In this document: positions 22,226-22,448 of the stretch, piece after piece | Position numbering within the stretch: the stretch's first letter is position 1 | Layout of the letters: each line of letters begins with the position of its first letter | NCBI GenBank assembly: GCA_964352225.1 | Contig: CAYGRM010000064.1 | Location: forward strand, 1-22,448 | Source: CAJQQY01 sp964352225 | Lineage (GTDB): Bacteria; Bacteroidota; Bacteroidia; Chitinophagales; Saprospiraceae | Length of the DNA stretch: 22,448 nucleotides | Reading direction: 5' to 3' | The notes under the pieces: model-generated | What the model was told of the DNA's origin: nothing | The model's input: only the letters and a program-made list of their open reading frames with translations | Databases searched by the model: none | Translations under genes and position numbers: made by a program

Positions 22226-22448
22226 TATTTTGACAGTTTTAAAATCCGAAATGCTCCCCGCATTACAATCCCAAAAACAATAATTCCGATAATCAAATCA
22301 GGAATAGCGGAATTTAGTAGTTTAACCAAGACGGCAGCGGCAATTACACCAAGATTTATCACAATGTCATTTGAGGTAAAAATGGCACTTGCCTTCATGT
22401 GAGCTTCCTCTTTGCTTTTGGATTGTTGTAGCAAATACAAACAAATAC
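22225..22448 (-). CDS. CDF-like cation transporter, C-terminal part (partial)
   Basis: The last 73 or so residues of a membrane transporter whose frame is open at the right edge of the window; an apparent start at 22440 is a TTG inside the frame and not a true beginning. EEAHMKASAIFTSNDIVINLGVIAAAVLV followed by a second membrane segment (PDLIIGIIVFGIVMRGAFRIL, quoted as IPDLIIGIIVF and MRGAFRIL) matches the fifth and sixth membrane helices of cation diffusion facilitators. The HMKAS...ND pattern supplies the His/Asp of the metal-transport site. The short tail after the last helix (LKLSK) shows it lacks the usual cytoplasmic C-terminal domain, like the compact CDF-related transporters found beside metalloregulators. 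It is the first visible gene of the leftward divalent-metal operon. Confidence 0.82.
   Translation of the reverse strand, partial: ICLYLLQQSKSKEEAHMKASAIFTSNDIVINLGVIAAAVLVKLLNSAIPDLIIGIIVFGIVMRGAFRILKLSK

Noticed and set aside
1..22448. tRNA, rRNA, CRISPR, toxin-antitoxin or phage-defence genes
   Set aside because: None seen on reading through; every substantial ORF that is not a shadow is accounted for by metal handling, methyltransferases, the hydrolase or the IS21 element.

Overview
The window is an AT-rich stretch of a Bacteroidota chromosome or large replicon. The protein families point that way: the HYC/CC-type small proteins, an AraC regulator with an N-terminal metal-binding-like domain, and a MFP/OMF/RND order typical of the phylum. 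So do several TAnnTTTG-type -7 promoter elements and the absence of strong Shine-Dalgarno sequences. Nearly everything is devoted to transition-metal handling. No non-coding stretch exceeds about 280 bases, and I see no rRNA, tRNA or CRISPR.

Region 1 (1-7813, minus strand) is a copper block. In transcription order it holds: an AraC regulator with a Cys-x-x-Cys N-terminus; a CopZ-like HMA chaperone; a small Cys/Met-rich secreted protein; a CopA-type multicopper oxidase with a Met-rich insert and a C-terminal CopB-like beta-barrel; a tiny lipoprotein-like ORF; a membrane-anchored DUF305 protein; a second Cys/Met-rich protein paralogous to the first; and the N-terminal 741 residues of a CusA-like RND pump that runs off the left edge.

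Region 2 (7957-14396, plus strand) is divergently transcribed from the AraC gene. It has a His-rich small secreted protein, then a complete tripartite efflux system (lipoprotein adaptor, TolC/CzcC-like outer-membrane factor, CzcA-like RND permease), ending in a strong hairpin.

Region 3 (14468-18028, plus strand) is a membrane metal-dependent hydrolase gene (YbcI/DUF457 type) split by a 2580-bp IS21-family element. The element has istA, istB, imperfect 34-bp ends and a 6-bp target duplication. Removing the element and one duplicate restores an open 324-codon gene.

Region 4 (22448-18072, minus strand) looks like a divalent-metal (Zn/Co/Cd) operon: the C-terminus of a CDF-like transporter, a Fur-family regulator, a CzcN-like isoprenylcysteine methyltransferase-family membrane protein, a soluble SAM methyltransferase, and a P1B-4-like ATPase with SPC and HEGST motifs. 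A perfect 6-3-6 palindrome lies just downstream of the fur-like gene, next to a -7 element; it is the best operator candidate.

Working model: AraC-HMA and Fur-like sensors control copper and divalent-metal modules. Periplasmic copper is oxidised or bound by the oxidase and small thiol/Met/His-rich proteins and expelled by RND pumps. Cytoplasmic divalent metal is exported by the CDF-like protein and the P-type ATPase. The least conventional elements are the oxidase-barrel fusion, the two methyltransferases inside the metal operon, and the degenerate N-terminal domains of the ATPase. I did not find a clearly new defence-like or mobile system beyond these.
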